A stretch of 64,000 nt of DNA from the NCBI GenBank assembly GCA_030696315.1, contig JAUYSM010000049.1, forward strand, positions 1 through 64,000. The letters run 5' to 3'. The stretch comes from Pseudohongiella sp. (GTDB taxonomy: Bacteria; Pseudomonadota; Gammaproteobacteria; Pseudomonadales; Pseudohongiellaceae). Made by a program: the position numbers and the translations under genes. Under the pieces are notes generated by a model that saw only the letters and a program-made list of their open reading frames with translations, was not told where the DNA came from and searched no databases. Below, in pieces: positions 9,213 to 18,842 of this stretch; the first letter of the stretch is position 1; every line of letters begins with the position of its first letter.

Positions 9213-11021
9213 TCAAGTTGTTTGATTAAACTGCAATGCAGCAAGCCTGGCGTATAAGTCATTTTCCACCAGCAAATCGTCGTGGCGGCCCTGTGCAACC
9301 AGCTTGCCCTGCTGCATCACTGCAATACGATCTACGTTGCGTACCGTTGCCAGTCGATGCGCAATGATAATGGTGGTGCGACCGGGCATCAGTTTTTCGA
9401 TAGCCATTTGTACCTTGCGTTCACTTTCAGCGTCCAGGGCGCTGGTCGCCTCGTCTAACAACAAAATGCGCGGATTTTTCAGAATGGCGCGTGCAATCGC
9501 CAGTCGTTGTTTTTGTCCACCCGACAAGCGGATGCCTGATTCTCCCAGATGACTGTGCCAGTTTTGTGGCAGATTCACGATAAATTCGCTGGCATAAGCG
9601 GCTTCGGCGGCCGCCATCACCTCATCATCACTGGCATCTGGGCGTCCGTAACGGATGTTTTCCATGACGGTGCCAGTGAATAAAGCAGGTTGCTGGCTGA
9701 CCAGTGCAATCTGCTGGCGCAACACCAAGGGATCCAGTTGACGGATATCAATGCCATCCAGCAGTACTTGTCCAATCTGAGGGTCATAAAAGCGCAGCAG
9801 CAACTCAAACACCGTTGATTTTCCTGCGCCGGATGGGCCTACCAATGCCAGACTGGTGCCCGCTGGAATCTCAAGATCCAGGCCATCCAGCGCGGCTTGT
9901 GCTGGTCGGCTGGGATAATTGAAGTGCACGTTGTGCAGACTTAAAGTGCCTTGGACCGGCATCAGCAAAGCTTGCGGGTCTGCTGGCGCCTGGATGCGCG
10001 TTTGTGCTTGCAACAGCTCCATCAAGCGTTCGGTGGCACCGGCTGCGCGTTGCAAATCGCCGATCACCTGACTGATGGCGCCCACTGCCGACGCAACCAT
10101 GACTGCATACACCACAAATGCCGTTAACTCGCCGGCACTCATGCGGCCGCTGATCACATCCTGTCCGCCGACCCATATCATCACTGCCAGGGCCGCAAAT
10201 ACCAGCGTAATCACCAGCGCAATCATCAAGGATCGCGAGCGGATCTGCGCCAGTGCGATGGTAAAGGCAGACTCGACGTGGCCGGAAAACAGACGTTCGT
10301 CTTCGGCTTGATGGTTGTAGGCCTGCACGGTTTTGATCTGATGCAGGCTTTCACCGACATAAGCGCCGACGTTGGCAATCTGATCCTGAGTTTTGCGCGA
10401 TTGTTTACGCACCCGGCGGCCAAAAATCACAATTGGCCCAATGACCAGAGGAATACAGACAAGTACCACGCTGGTCAGTCGCGGGTTGGTAATAAATAGA
10501 AACACTACGCCGCCCACCAGCAACAGGAAATTGCGCAGCGCGATTGACGCTGACGATCCAATGACGGTCTGTATCAGGGTTGTGTCGGTTGTGATGCGCG
10601 ACTGGATTTCTCCGCTGATGTTTTCTTCAAAATAAGAGGGATGCATCTGCAACAAATGGTTAAACACGGCCTTGCGGATGTCGGCGGTGACCCGCTCCCC
10701 TAGCCACGATACCCAGTAAAAACGCGCAAAAGTGCCGAACGCCTGCAAGATGGAAACCAACAGGAATGCCAGTACTGCCTGCCCGAGGGTCTGCGCTGAC
10801 CCTGCGACAAAACCGGCATCCACAATGATACGGGCGTATTGCACCAGGCCGAGCGTAATGGCTGCCGTAAAGACCAGTGCAGCAGTAGCCACCATTAATT
10901 GACGGGTATATGGGCGAATAAACGGCACCACCTGCACAAGTGTCTGCCAGGGGGTAGGCGGCGACACAGCGACAAGCGGCGAAACGGGCGTTGATTGAGT
11001 TTCTGAGTTGGATTCTGACAT
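9213..11021 (-). CDS. ABC exporter half-transporter (MsbA/BmrA-like)
   Basis: A fused permease-ATPase of 602 aa. Six membrane helices (about residues 35-310) are followed by a nucleotide-binding domain with Walker A GPSGAGKST, Q-loop ALVSQQPALF, signature LSGGQKQRLAIARAIL, Walker B ILLLDEATSALD and switch His in IIAHRL. It should work as a homodimer exporting lipids or amphipathic drugs. No lpxK or kdo neighbour supports a dedicated MsbA role, so a multidrug or lipid exporter is the safer description. The Ser/Thr/Pro-rich first 20 residues are cytosolic. Confidence 0.88.
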   Translation of the reverse strand: MSESNSETQSTPVSPLVAVSPPTPWQTLVQVVPFIRPYTRQLMVATAALVFTAAITLGLVQYARIIVDAGFVAGSAQTLGQAVLAFLLVSILQAFGTFARFYWVSWLGERVTADIRKAVFNHLLQMHPSYFEENISGEIQSRITTDTTLIQTVIGSSASIALRNFLLLVGGVVFLFITNPRLTSVVLVCIPLVIGPIVIFGRRVRKQSRKTQDQIANVGAYVGESLHQIKTVQAYNHQAEDERLFSGHVESAFTIALAQIRSRSLMIALVITLVFAALAVMIWVGGQDVISGRMSAGELTAFVVYAVMVASAVGAISQVIGDLQRAAGATERLMELLQAQTRIQAPADPQALLMPVQGTLSLHNVHFNYPSRPAQAALDGLDLEIPAGTSLALVGPSGAGKSTVFELLLRFYDPQIGQVLLDGIDIRQLDPLVLRQQIALVSQQPALFTGTVMENIRYGRPDASDDEVMAAAEAAYASEFIVNLPQNWHSHLGESGIRLSGGQKQRLAIARAILKNPRILLLDEATSALDAESERKVQMAIEKLMPGRTTIIIAHRLATVRNVDRIAVMQQGKLVAQGRHDDLLVENDLYARLAALQFNQTT

Positions 11022-11217
11022 GCGCGCAGTCTGTCACGCCCGCGAGTTGCCCGACAAGTGCCGAAAGTCGTGCCGCCATGTCTCTGCGCCAGTAAGTTTT
11101 TAATGCGGTTGTGTTTTTGTATTGAGTTAACGGTTGAGCCTGCCTTATCCTGCCGACTGCTAAACAACGTGTTTTTAACCACTCATCTTTTTCTCAACGC
11201 ATTTGCGGGGAATCCAC

Positions 11218-11778
11218 ATGAAAATTTCAAGAATTCTTGGCATTGCTGCCTTGATGGCGGCCAGCTTTACAGTTTCAGCACAAGACATGCCCGACACAAT
11301 CACCGTGGCAAGCTCAGCTTTCGAACACCATGGCACGGTGCCGCTGCCCTACACGGCTTACGGCGACAACAAGGCGCCACAAATTACCTGGAGTAACCTT
11401 CCGGAGGGCACTGTGCAATTGGCGCTGGTGATGGACGATCCCATTGTGCCGATGCCGCAGCCTTTTGTGCATTGGGTGGCCTACAACATTCCTGCGGATG
11501 CTGCCGAGCTGCCTGAAGGTTTGACCAAAGAAGCAGCTGTGACCGGTGTTCCCGGGCTGGAAGGTATGATCAATGGTGTTAACGGTATCCGCCAGGTGGG
11601 ATATTTTGGTCCGCGTCCCCCGGTGGATGGCAAACTGCACGCCTACCATTTCCGTATTTTTGCCTTGGATGCCGCCTTGAACCTTGAAGCTGGATTGAAT
11701 AAAGAGCAGCTGATGGCAGCCATTGAAGGCCACGTGCTGGGTACCGGCATGCTGATGGGCCACTACGAACAGAAATAA
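11218..11778 (+). CDS. YbhB/YbcL-type phosphatidylethanolamine-binding-like secreted protein
   Basis: An exported protein of 186 aa in the Raf-kinase-inhibitor-like (PEBP) family. A signal peptide ends near VSAQ (about residue 22). Family motifs are PQITWSNLPEGT, LALVMDDP, FVHWVAYNIP and YFGPRPPVDGKLHAYHFRIFALD. Bacterial members have no settled function. ATG 11218, preceded by GCGGGGA, was chosen because the signal peptide begins there. The metallopeptidase gene starts 66 bases downstream on the same strand, with an inverted repeat (11785-11804) between. Confidence 0.85.
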   Translation: MKISRILGIAALMAASFTVSAQDMPDTITVASSAFEHHGTVPLPYTAYGDNKAPQITWSNLPEGTVQLALVMDDPIVPMPQPFVHWVAYNIPADAAELPEGLTKEAAVTGVPGLEGMINGVNGIRQVGYFGPRPPVDGKLHAYHFRIFALDAALNLEAGLNKEQLMAAIEGHVLGTGMLMGHYEQK

Positions 11779-11784
11779 TTTTTC

Positions 11785-11804
11785 CGGGGCCAGAGATGGC
11801 CCCG
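11785..11804. repeat. Intergenic inverted repeat
   Basis: CGGGGCC-AGAGAT-GGCCCCG is a perfect 7-bp stem between the YbhB-like gene and the M1 peptidase gene. No T-run follows on the plus strand, so it is at best a pausing or attenuating hairpin, or an mRNA-end stabiliser. Confidence 0.5.
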
Positions 11805-11844
11805 CCAAGCGGCTCACAGAAAATCGCGCAAAGGTAAAACACCC

Positions 11845-14283
11845 ATGAATAAACTTTCCCTGCTGGGCGCGGTCTTTGCGCTCAGTCTGTCTGTCTCCGC
11901 GCAGGCCGCTGACGCGGTGCGTCAGACCAAAGGCACCTACGAAGACAAGTTCCGCCAGCTTGACGAAGTGCTGCCTACACCAAACACCTATCGCAACGCG
12001 GCAGGCCAGCCGGGACATCAGTACTGGCAGCAGGAAGTTGATTACAACATCTCGGTCACCTTGGACGAAGCCGCTCGCCGGCTGAGTGCCAGCCAGAGTG
12101 TGACCTACCAGAATAACTCCCCCGATACCCTCGGTTATCTCTGGCTGCAGCTGGACCAGAACATTTTCAAACGCAATTCCATGTTTGAACTGACGGAAAC
12201 CTTTGGCAGCGCGCCCAGGGTTGAAAGCGGCAGCGGTAGCGCGCCAGCTCGAATGAGTCTGGGCACCCTGCAGCGCCAGCACTACATGGCGGACAACGAA
12301 CTGGGTTATGAAATCCACTCGCTGGAAGACGCGGCGGGCAATGCTTTGCCGTTCACCATTGTGGGCACGCTGATGCGCGTGGATCTGGCGCAGCCGCTGC
12401 GCTCAGGTCAGAGCACGCGTTTTGATCTGGATTTCAGTTTTAACATTGTGGAAGCCGGTTTGCTTGGCGCGCGCAGTGGTTACGAACACTTCCCCGATGA
12501 CGCCCGTGAAGGTGGTAACGACATTTTCCTGCTGGCGCAGTGGTTCCCCCGCCTGGCGGCTTACACCGACTATGAAGGTTGGACCAATAAAGAGTTTCTG
12601 GACAGTGGCGAATTCACCCTCGAATTTGGTGACTACGAAGTAGAGATCACCGTGCCGGCTGACCACATTGTGTCCTCAACCGGCGTGCTGCAAAACGCCA
12701 ATCAAGTACTGACTGCCGAGCAGCGTCAACGCCTTGAACAGGCTGAGGACGCCGCGCGCCCTGTGTACATTGTGACGCCGGAAGAAGCGCTGGAAAATGA
12801 GCGCGAAGGCACCACCGAAACCAAAACCTGGCGCTTTAATGCCGAGCGGGTGCGGGATTTTGCGTGGGGTTCGTCACGCAAGTTTATCTGGGATGCCAAA
12901 GGCTTCCGGCAGGACAGCCAAGACAATCCCTTTGTCATGGCCATGTCGTTTTTCCCGAAAGAAGGTGATCCGCTGTGGTCTGAATATTCCACCGAAGTGG
13001 TCATTCATACCATGGAAGTTTACAACCGCTTTGCCTTTGATTATCCCTACCCGGTTGCGCAGTCTGTCAACGGGCCGGTGGGTGGCATGGAATACCCGAT
13101 GATCACGTTCAACGGGCCGCGCACCACCTTGCAGGATGATGGCAGCCGTACCTATTCACTGGCGGAAAAACGGTTCCTGATCGGCGTGGTGATTCATGAG
13201 ATCGGACACATCTACTTCCCGATGGTGGTGAACTCCGACGAGCGCCAGTGGACGTGGATGGATGAAGGCATCAACAGTTTTCTGGACGCTGCTGCCGGTC
13301 GTGAATGGGATCCGGATATCCCCTGGGGTAATGAGCCGCGCGACATTGTTGACTACATGCGCTCTACCGATCAGCAACCGATCATGACACAGTCAGACAG
13401 TGTCACTCGGCTGGGGCCAAACGCTTACTCCAAACCGGCTACCGCCTTGAACATCCTGCGCGAAACCATCATGGGTCGTGAACTGTTCGATTTTGCGTTC
13501 CGTGAATATGCCCAGCAGTGGAAATTCAAGCGCCCGACGCCATCGGACTTCTTCCGCATTATGGAAGATGCCTCCGGTGTCGATCTTGACTGGTTCTGGC
13601 GCGGCTGGTTCTACAGCACAGATCACGTGGATATTTCACTCGATCGCGTATACGCCATGCAGCTGGATACCCGTGATCCCGACATTGATTACCAGCGTCG
13701 CCGTGAAGAAGAAGCCAACAAGCCCGAGTCCATTTCCTCTGTTCGTAATCGAGAAGAAGGCATGTTGAGCTGGGTTGAGCGTAACCCGGATGTCACTGAT
13801 TTCTACGACGAAAACGACATCTATACGGTCACTAACAAAGAGCGCAATCAATATCAGAGCTTCCTTGAAGGTCTGGACGAGATCGAGCGCGCAGTATTTG
13901 ATCGCGCCATGGCCGAAAACAAGCACTACTATGTGCTGCAGTTCTCCAATGAAGGCGGGCTGGTGATGCCCATCATTCTGCAGATGACCTATGAGGATGG
14001 CAGCGTCGAAGACATGTACATTCCGGCCGAGATCTGGCGCCAGAACGCACACAATGTCAGCAAGCTGATCATCGCGGATAAACCGGTCAGTGAGATTGTG
14101 CTGGACCCTCGCTGGGAAACGGCTGACGCCAATATGGAAAACAACTTCTACCCACGCCGACTTATACCATCACGCGTAGAAGCCTTTAAATCCGAGGCGG
14201 GTGGTGGGCTGGTTGGTCGCGACATCATGCAAGACATCAAAACAGAGTTGAAGTCCGCCGAGGAAGAAGGCGAAACGGAGTGA
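11845..14283 (+). CDS. M1-family zinc metallopeptidase, exported
   Basis: An 812-aa gluzincin aminopeptidase relative with a signal peptide ending at AQAAD (about residues 1-23). Zinc ligands are HEIGH at 451-455 and E474 (MDEGINSF), exactly the HExxH-18-E spacing of family M1. The exopeptidase GxMEN motif is represented by GGMEYP, so the terminal Asn is replaced and strict aminopeptidase activity is not assured. The C-terminal ~200 residues are rich in charged residues. Its stop overlaps the GTG of the DUF6702-like gene by four bases. Confidence 0.88.
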   Translation: MNKLSLLGAVFALSLSVSAQAADAVRQTKGTYEDKFRQLDEVLPTPNTYRNAAGQPGHQYWQQEVDYNISVTLDEAARRLSASQSVTYQNNSPDTLGYLWLQLDQNIFKRNSMFELTETFGSAPRVESGSGSAPARMSLGTLQRQHYMADNELGYEIHSLEDAAGNALPFTIVGTLMRVDLAQPLRSGQSTRFDLDFSFNIVEAGLLGARSGYEHFPDDAREGGNDIFLLAQWFPRLAAYTDYEGWTNKEFLDSGEFTLEFGDYEVEITVPADHIVSSTGVLQNANQVLTAEQRQRLEQAEDAARPVYIVTPEEALENEREGTTETKTWRFNAERVRDFAWGSSRKFIWDAKGFRQDSQDNPFVMAMSFFPKEGDPLWSEYSTEVVIHTMEVYNRFAFDYPYPVAQSVNGPVGGMEYPMITFNGPRTTLQDDGSRTYSLAEKRFLIGVVIHEIGHIYFPMVVNSDERQWTWMDEGINSFLDAAAGREWDPDIPWGNEPRDIVDYMRSTDQQPIMTQSDSVTRLGPNAYSKPATALNILRETIMGRELFDFAFREYAQQWKFKRPTPSDFFRIMEDASGVDLDWFWRGWFYSTDHVDISLDRVYAMQLDTRDPDIDYQRRREEEANKPESISSVRNREEGMLSWVERNPDVTDFYDENDIYTVTNKERNQYQSFLEGLDEIERAVFDRAMAENKHYYVLQFSNEGGLVMPIILQMTYEDGSVEDMYIPAEIWRQNAHNVSKLIIADKPVSEIVLDPRWETADANMENNFYPRRLIPSRVEAFKSEAGGGLVGRDIMQDIKTELKSAEEEGETE

Positions 14284-14801
14284 AACGACGTTTTTTGATC
14301 AAGGCAAGTCTGCTGCTGGTGGCGCTGAATGCGCTGCCAGCAGCCCTGCATGCGCATCAGCAAAAAGCCGCGATTACCCGTGTAGTGTTTAATGAGCGCA
14401 CCGGACTGCTGGAGGTCATGCATCGGTTTTACCTGCACGATGCCGAACATGCCATGCGTCAGTTGCTCGGCAGCGATGCCGACATTATTGGTGATGCGCA
14501 GACACAATCAAAGTTTGCCGCCTATGTGCAGCAGATGTTCCAGATAAAAAGCCCGTCGCGTGAGGCGTGGGTGCTCTCGCCGGTAGGCCATGAAATAGAC
14601 GGCAATTTTTTCTGGGTCTATCAGGAACGCGCGTTGCCAGTGGATAGGTCTGAAGGTCCAATAGAACTGCAGGTAACGCACAACGCCTTGCGCGAGGTGT
14701 GGCGAGATCAAATCAATACGGTGAACATTGAGCGGGGCAGATCTGTCACCACCCTGACGTTTCAGGGCAGTGACGAGAATCTGACAGCCGTGCTGGATTA
14801 G
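14280..14801 (+). CDS. DUF6702-like exported protein
   Basis: A 173-aa protein with a signal peptide (LIKASLLLVALNALPAALHA) and a conserved early segment AITRVVFNERTGLLEVMHRFYLHDAEHAM typical of DUF6702 proteins, which are found next to M1 peptidases. The function is unknown. Translation starts at a GTG inside the peptidase stop region (GTGA), implying coupled expression and a shared periplasmic role. Confidence 0.7.
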   Translation: MKRRFLIKASLLLVALNALPAALHAHQQKAAITRVVFNERTGLLEVMHRFYLHDAEHAMRQLLGSDADIIGDAQTQSKFAAYVQQMFQIKSPSREAWVLSPVGHEIDGNFFWVYQERALPVDRSEGPIELQVTHNALREVWRDQINTVNIERGRSVTTLTFQGSDENLTAVLD

Positions 14802-14819
14802 CAGGCTGTTAACAGGATA

Positions 14820-16193
14820 TCAGTGGTGTTCTGCGTGGATGTCAGTACCGTGTGTCTCGGTCAACATCCACACCGACCACAAGGTTGCCAGCGACGCCAA
14901 CATGATGTAGCCGGATACGTAGATAATGCCGTATTCATTCCACAGCAGTACCGCAATTGTCGGCGCCAACGCACCCCCGACAATGGCCCCTATCTGATAA
15001 CCCAGCGACGCGCCTGAATACCGTACTTTGGTCGAGAACAGCTCGGTAAAAAACGCTGCCTGTGGGCCGTACTGCAGACCCATAAAACTCAGACCGGTCG
15101 CAATCGCGAGTGTGATCAGCACAAAATTGCCGGTATCAATCAGCGGAAACAGCGCAAAACCCCACAGGCCCGTCAGTAAGGCACCCAGCATAAAGATGCC
15201 GCGGCGCCCGTGTGTGTCGGAATAATGTGCTGCCCAGAACTGAAAAGGAATCTGCACCGCAGAGGCAATCAACACCGCTGCCAGCATGGTGTTGCGCGAT
15301 AGTCCCACACCGCCCACAGCACTGCTGCCGTAAGCCACCACAAACGCAATCATGATGTAGAACGTAACCTGAATAGACAGGAACGCCCCTGCAGCCAGCA
15401 TGATACGTTTTGGATACAAACGCAGCGCTTCCAGTACCGGAGAACGGGTGACCACAACCTTCTCTGGCGCCAGGCCGGCTTTCTGACGTTCAATTTTTAA
15501 ACGTTCCAGCTCTTTAAACGCGGGGGTGTCTTCAAGATGCAGCTGAACGTACATGCTGATACCAATCAGGATCACGCTGGCCATAAACGGCACGCGCCAT
15601 CCCCAGCTCATGAAGGCTTCTTCAGAGACCACGTAACTGATGATGAGAAAGGCCAGGTTGGCCAGAATTACCCCAATCGGTGCACCGGCTTGCGCAAAGG
15701 CACCGTACCAGCCGCGTTTGGTCGCTGGGGCGGTTTCAGTGACCAGCAGCATGGCGCCGCCCCACTGGCCGCCAATTGCCAGGCCCTGCACAAAGCGCAG
15801 AATCACCAGCAGGATAGGCGCCAGAGGGCCCACAAGCGCGTAACTGGGTAACAAGCCGATCAAGGTGGTAGCAACACCCATCATCAGCAGTGCAATCACC
15901 AGTACTTTTTTACGTCCAACCCGGTCACCGTAATGACCAAAGATGATGCCGCCCAGGGGACGCGCCAGAAAGCCAACAGCAAAGGTGCTGAATGAGGCGA
16001 TCAACGCAACCATCGGGGGCATGTCAGCCGGGAAAAACAGGATGGGGAATACCAGTGCGGCAGCCGTGCCATACAGGAAGAAGTCATACCATTCGATCGA
16101 CGTGCCAGCCAGCGACGTCAGCGCAACCTTGCGCATATTGGATTTGGTATGTTCATCAATGGGTGGCGCAGCCGCCGTTTGTTGTACCGTCAT
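14820..16193 (-). CDS. MFS transporter, metabolite:H+ symporter type
   Basis: A 457-aa, 12-helix inner-membrane symporter. TSLAGTSIEWYDFFLYGTAAAL in helix 1 and GDRVGRKKVL between helices 2 and 3 are hallmarks of the MHS subfamily (ProP, ShiA, KgtP, citrate). The substrate is probably a carboxylate or compatible solute but cannot be assigned. ATG 16193 follows AGGAGCTTTT, a good RBS; residues upstream are not hydrophobic. The gene stands alone, convergent with the DUF6702-like gene. Confidence 0.85.
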   Translation of the reverse strand: MTVQQTAAAPPIDEHTKSNMRKVALTSLAGTSIEWYDFFLYGTAAALVFPILFFPADMPPMVALIASFSTFAVGFLARPLGGIIFGHYGDRVGRKKVLVIALLMMGVATTLIGLLPSYALVGPLAPILLVILRFVQGLAIGGQWGGAMLLVTETAPATKRGWYGAFAQAGAPIGVILANLAFLIISYVVSEEAFMSWGWRVPFMASVILIGISMYVQLHLEDTPAFKELERLKIERQKAGLAPEKVVVTRSPVLEALRLYPKRIMLAAGAFLSIQVTFYIMIAFVVAYGSSAVGGVGLSRNTMLAAVLIASAVQIPFQFWAAHYSDTHGRRGIFMLGALLTGLWGFALFPLIDTGNFVLITLAIATGLSFMGLQYGPQAAFFTELFSTKVRYSGASLGYQIGAIVGGALAPTIAVLLWNEYGIIYVSGYIMLASLATLWSVWMLTETHGTDIHAEHH

Positions 16194-16302
16194 AAAAGCT
16201 CCTGACCTTGTTATTGTTTTTGCAAACGCATGAATATTGCGCTGTAAATGTAAACAAGGCAAGCCTTGGCGTGTTAACAATCGGCGGCTGGCACGGGGCG
16301 CG

Positions 16303-17514
16303 TCAGACCGACCGTGTGGCTAACGCTGGCGCTATCCCTGATGCTTTGGCCGCGGGTGCCAGCGAAGCCAACTGACCGAGAATGATCAGTAACAGCATCC
16401 CTACGGGTGCATAGAACCAGTCAATTCTGGGCATATCAAAGGTCTGCACCAGGAACATATTGAATGCCAGCGTGAGCACAGCACCCAGCACAACCCCGCT
16501 GCCGCTGATCAGCAAATTTTCCAGCAGAAAGTAACGAAGGATATCTGGTCGAGTTGCCCCCAATGCCCGGCGTGTGCCGATCTGCTTACGGCGGCGGTTG
16601 ATGCTGAACACCGCCAGACCAACAATGCCCATGGCTGTGATAAACATCAGTGTACCAATCACCACGTACAAAATGGTCGCCATCACCGAATCCAGGCGGT
16701 AGCTGTTTTCACGCGTCTCTTCAAACGCGCGATTGTTCCGCAAAATCCGCTCATGACCCTGCGCGGCCAGCAGCTCCTCAACCTCAGTCATGATCCGGTC
16801 GCGCTCGCCGGGCACAGTTCTTACAATATAAAGAGTGCTGCCATCATCAACCACTTCGGGGATGAGCATGGATTGCTCGATAAACGACGACTCCGGCCAT
16901 GGCGTTTGCAAGCGTTCGACCAGACCGATTATTTCCATGGTGCGCCCGCCCGGACTGTGTATTGTGCGTCCAACCGCCTGCATGCCCTCGCCGGGATAAA
17001 TGCGCTCTGCCAGTGCTGTTGTCAGAATGGCTACGCTGTGTGAGCGCTCCATGTCGCGGCCACCGCGGCGTACATCGTTGGTGCTGAACGCCCGGCCAGA
17101 CACCAGATTCAGCCCAAGGGCGTTAAGGACATTTTCATCGGAGGTATACATGGCAGTTTGTACCGAGGTTTCCGGGCGGTCCGGCTCAATACCAACGCCG
17201 GTGGACGATCCGCTGCCACTGACGGGAATGGCATTCATCACGGTGACATCCACCACGCCGGGGATCGCTTTGATCAGCGCCAGATCTTCTGTGCTGGCCA
17301 CCGACTCGTTAAAGTTGTTGCCGTAGCCCACGCTGCTGAGATGAAAAATATTGGCCTCATCCAGACCGCTCGGGCGTGCCATACGCTCCGAACGTTGATC
17401 AATGATGTAGACCGCATTGACGGTGACCGTCATGGTGAAAGCGATTTGCAGGGCGATCAGCATCACGCCGAGTTTATTGCGCAGCAGCGCCCTTAATATA
17501 GGTCCGAATTCCAT
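16303..17514 (-). CDS. MacB/FtsX-type ABC permease, second subunit
   Basis: A 403-aa permease with one N-terminal helix, a ~230-residue periplasmic domain (MacB-PCD) and three C-terminal helices ending in the FtsX fold (GLAVFSINRRRKQIGTRRALGATR). It is the fourth gene of an adaptor-ATPase-permease-permease operon, starting 9 bases after the first permease. With that gene it would form a heterodimeric MacB-like mechanotransmission complex that exports a peptide or drug, or acts as a periplasmic stress device. Confidence 0.85.
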   Translation of the reverse strand: MEFGPILRALLRNKLGVMLIALQIAFTMTVTVNAVYIIDQRSERMARPSGLDEANIFHLSSVGYGNNFNESVASTEDLALIKAIPGVVDVTVMNAIPVSGSGSSTGVGIEPDRPETSVQTAMYTSDENVLNALGLNLVSGRAFSTNDVRRGGRDMERSHSVAILTTALAERIYPGEGMQAVGRTIHSPGGRTMEIIGLVERLQTPWPESSFIEQSMLIPEVVDDGSTLYIVRTVPGERDRIMTEVEELLAAQGHERILRNNRAFEETRENSYRLDSVMATILYVVIGTLMFITAMGIVGLAVFSINRRRKQIGTRRALGATRPDILRYFLLENLLISGSGVVLGAVLTLAFNMFLVQTFDMPRIDWFYAPVGMLLLIILGQLASLAPAAKASGIAPALATRSV

Positions 17515-17523
17515 GATGCTGTC

Positions 17524-18831
17524 CTATTGTGACTTTAAGTGAACGGAAGGGTTGATGGTGCAGGCGCGCCAGATCGGATACAGCCCGGCAATAATGGTGC
17601 TGACAATAGCCAGCACAATAGTGATTGCCATAACGGTGAAGTCCAGTCGCATCCACTCGGTGATCATCAGCCCACCTATCAATACTTTGATGCCCTCCAG
17701 ACCCAGCGCAGCCACGCCGATACCCAACACACCACCCATGGCGCCAATCACGCCCGCCTCGATCAGGTGCTGCACAAACAACGATCCTCTGTGCGCGCCC
17801 AAGGCCTGACGCACACCAATTTCGCCGGATTTGCCGAGAAATTTGGACAACAGCAGGCCAACGGTATTCAGCAGACACACTGCCAACAGCATCGCTGCCA
17901 GTGCTGCCAGAATGCGCGTTTCATCCGGGTGCACTTCCTGATAAGTCATCCACTCATTGACGTTGTACAGACGCTGTTCAACAGGCTGGCGCATGCGTCC
18001 CAACGCCCGTTGTTCTGCGACATAGTTGTCGACCAACACACTGTAGTCATCGCGCGCATTGGCATCGGGTAACTCAACCCAGAATTGGATCCAAGCGCAC
18101 TCGGCATTCAAAAAGGCCTGCAAACCGGTGCCTTCAGGCGCTTGCCAACAATTGGTACTGCCCGAGCGGTTAAGCTCCTGACTGATAATCAACTCCCAAG
18201 GGATGTAGGCTTCTTCGATTGGATCAAAACTACCGTTATTGACATCGTAGAACTTGGGTGCCGGCTGCCAGCGATTCATGACGCCGGTGACCGTGAAGTT
18301 CAGGCCATGCATGACCAGCGTTTCACCCACAGAATCACGTCCGCCAAACAGGCGTTCGTTTAACTCGTAGGACAAGACCACCACCAGATCGCGATTGAGG
18401 TCAGCCGAGCGGTCCCATCCGCCTCCATACTGGAACGGCACATCAAACATGGAGAAGAAGTCCGCAGAGTTGCCACGACCGTTAACAAAAAAAGGACGCA
18501 CTTCGCTGCCCGGTGGTTCGATAATCGCAACAAACTTTGACGTTGCTGTGCGTGGGTATGCAGTTGTTTGTTCGAGCATGGCAGTCGCATCAATCCACGT
18601 CAGTTGCGGGGGCGGATTGAAGTTGGGGATATCAGGATTGCCATAGTCAAACTGGATATGGTGAAGTTGCTCACTCTTGCGCGGGATAGGGTCGCCGCCC
18701 ATGTAATAGTTCATGGTAAAAATCACCATATAGGCACCGATACCCACGGCAACTGCCAAGACCATCAAGGAACTCAGTACCGGGTTGCGCCGGTAACTGA
18801 GCAGGGCAAGCCGAACGTAATAAAAAAACAT
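17524..18831 (-). CDS. MacB/FtsX-type ABC permease, first subunit
   Basis: A 435-aa permease with the same plan: helix near residues 20-40, long periplasmic domain (about 45-310), then three helices including LLSKFLGKSGEIGVRQALGAHR, the FtsX coupling segment, and a final PIWRACTINPSVHLK tail. It is paired with the following permease gene, 9 bases away, and with the ATPase gene 11 bases upstream. Confidence 0.85.
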   Translation of the reverse strand: MFFYYVRLALLSYRRNPVLSSLMVLAVAVGIGAYMVIFTMNYYMGGDPIPRKSEQLHHIQFDYGNPDIPNFNPPPQLTWIDATAMLEQTTAYPRTATSKFVAIIEPPGSEVRPFFVNGRGNSADFFSMFDVPFQYGGGWDRSADLNRDLVVVLSYELNERLFGGRDSVGETLVMHGLNFTVTGVMNRWQPAPKFYDVNNGSFDPIEEAYIPWELIISQELNRSGSTNCWQAPEGTGLQAFLNAECAWIQFWVELPDANARDDYSVLVDNYVAEQRALGRMRQPVEQRLYNVNEWMTYQEVHPDETRILAALAAMLLAVCLLNTVGLLLSKFLGKSGEIGVRQALGAHRGSLFVQHLIEAGVIGAMGGVLGIGVAALGLEGIKVLIGGLMITEWMRLDFTVMAITIVLAIVSTIIAGLYPIWRACTINPSVHLKSQ

Positions 18832-18842
18832 AAGAGTCCCCT

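Noticed and set aside
11314-12318. Long open frame (334 codons) on the minus strand
   Set aside because: It lies antisense across two well-supported plus-strand genes (YbhB-like and M1 peptidase) and has no recognisable domains.
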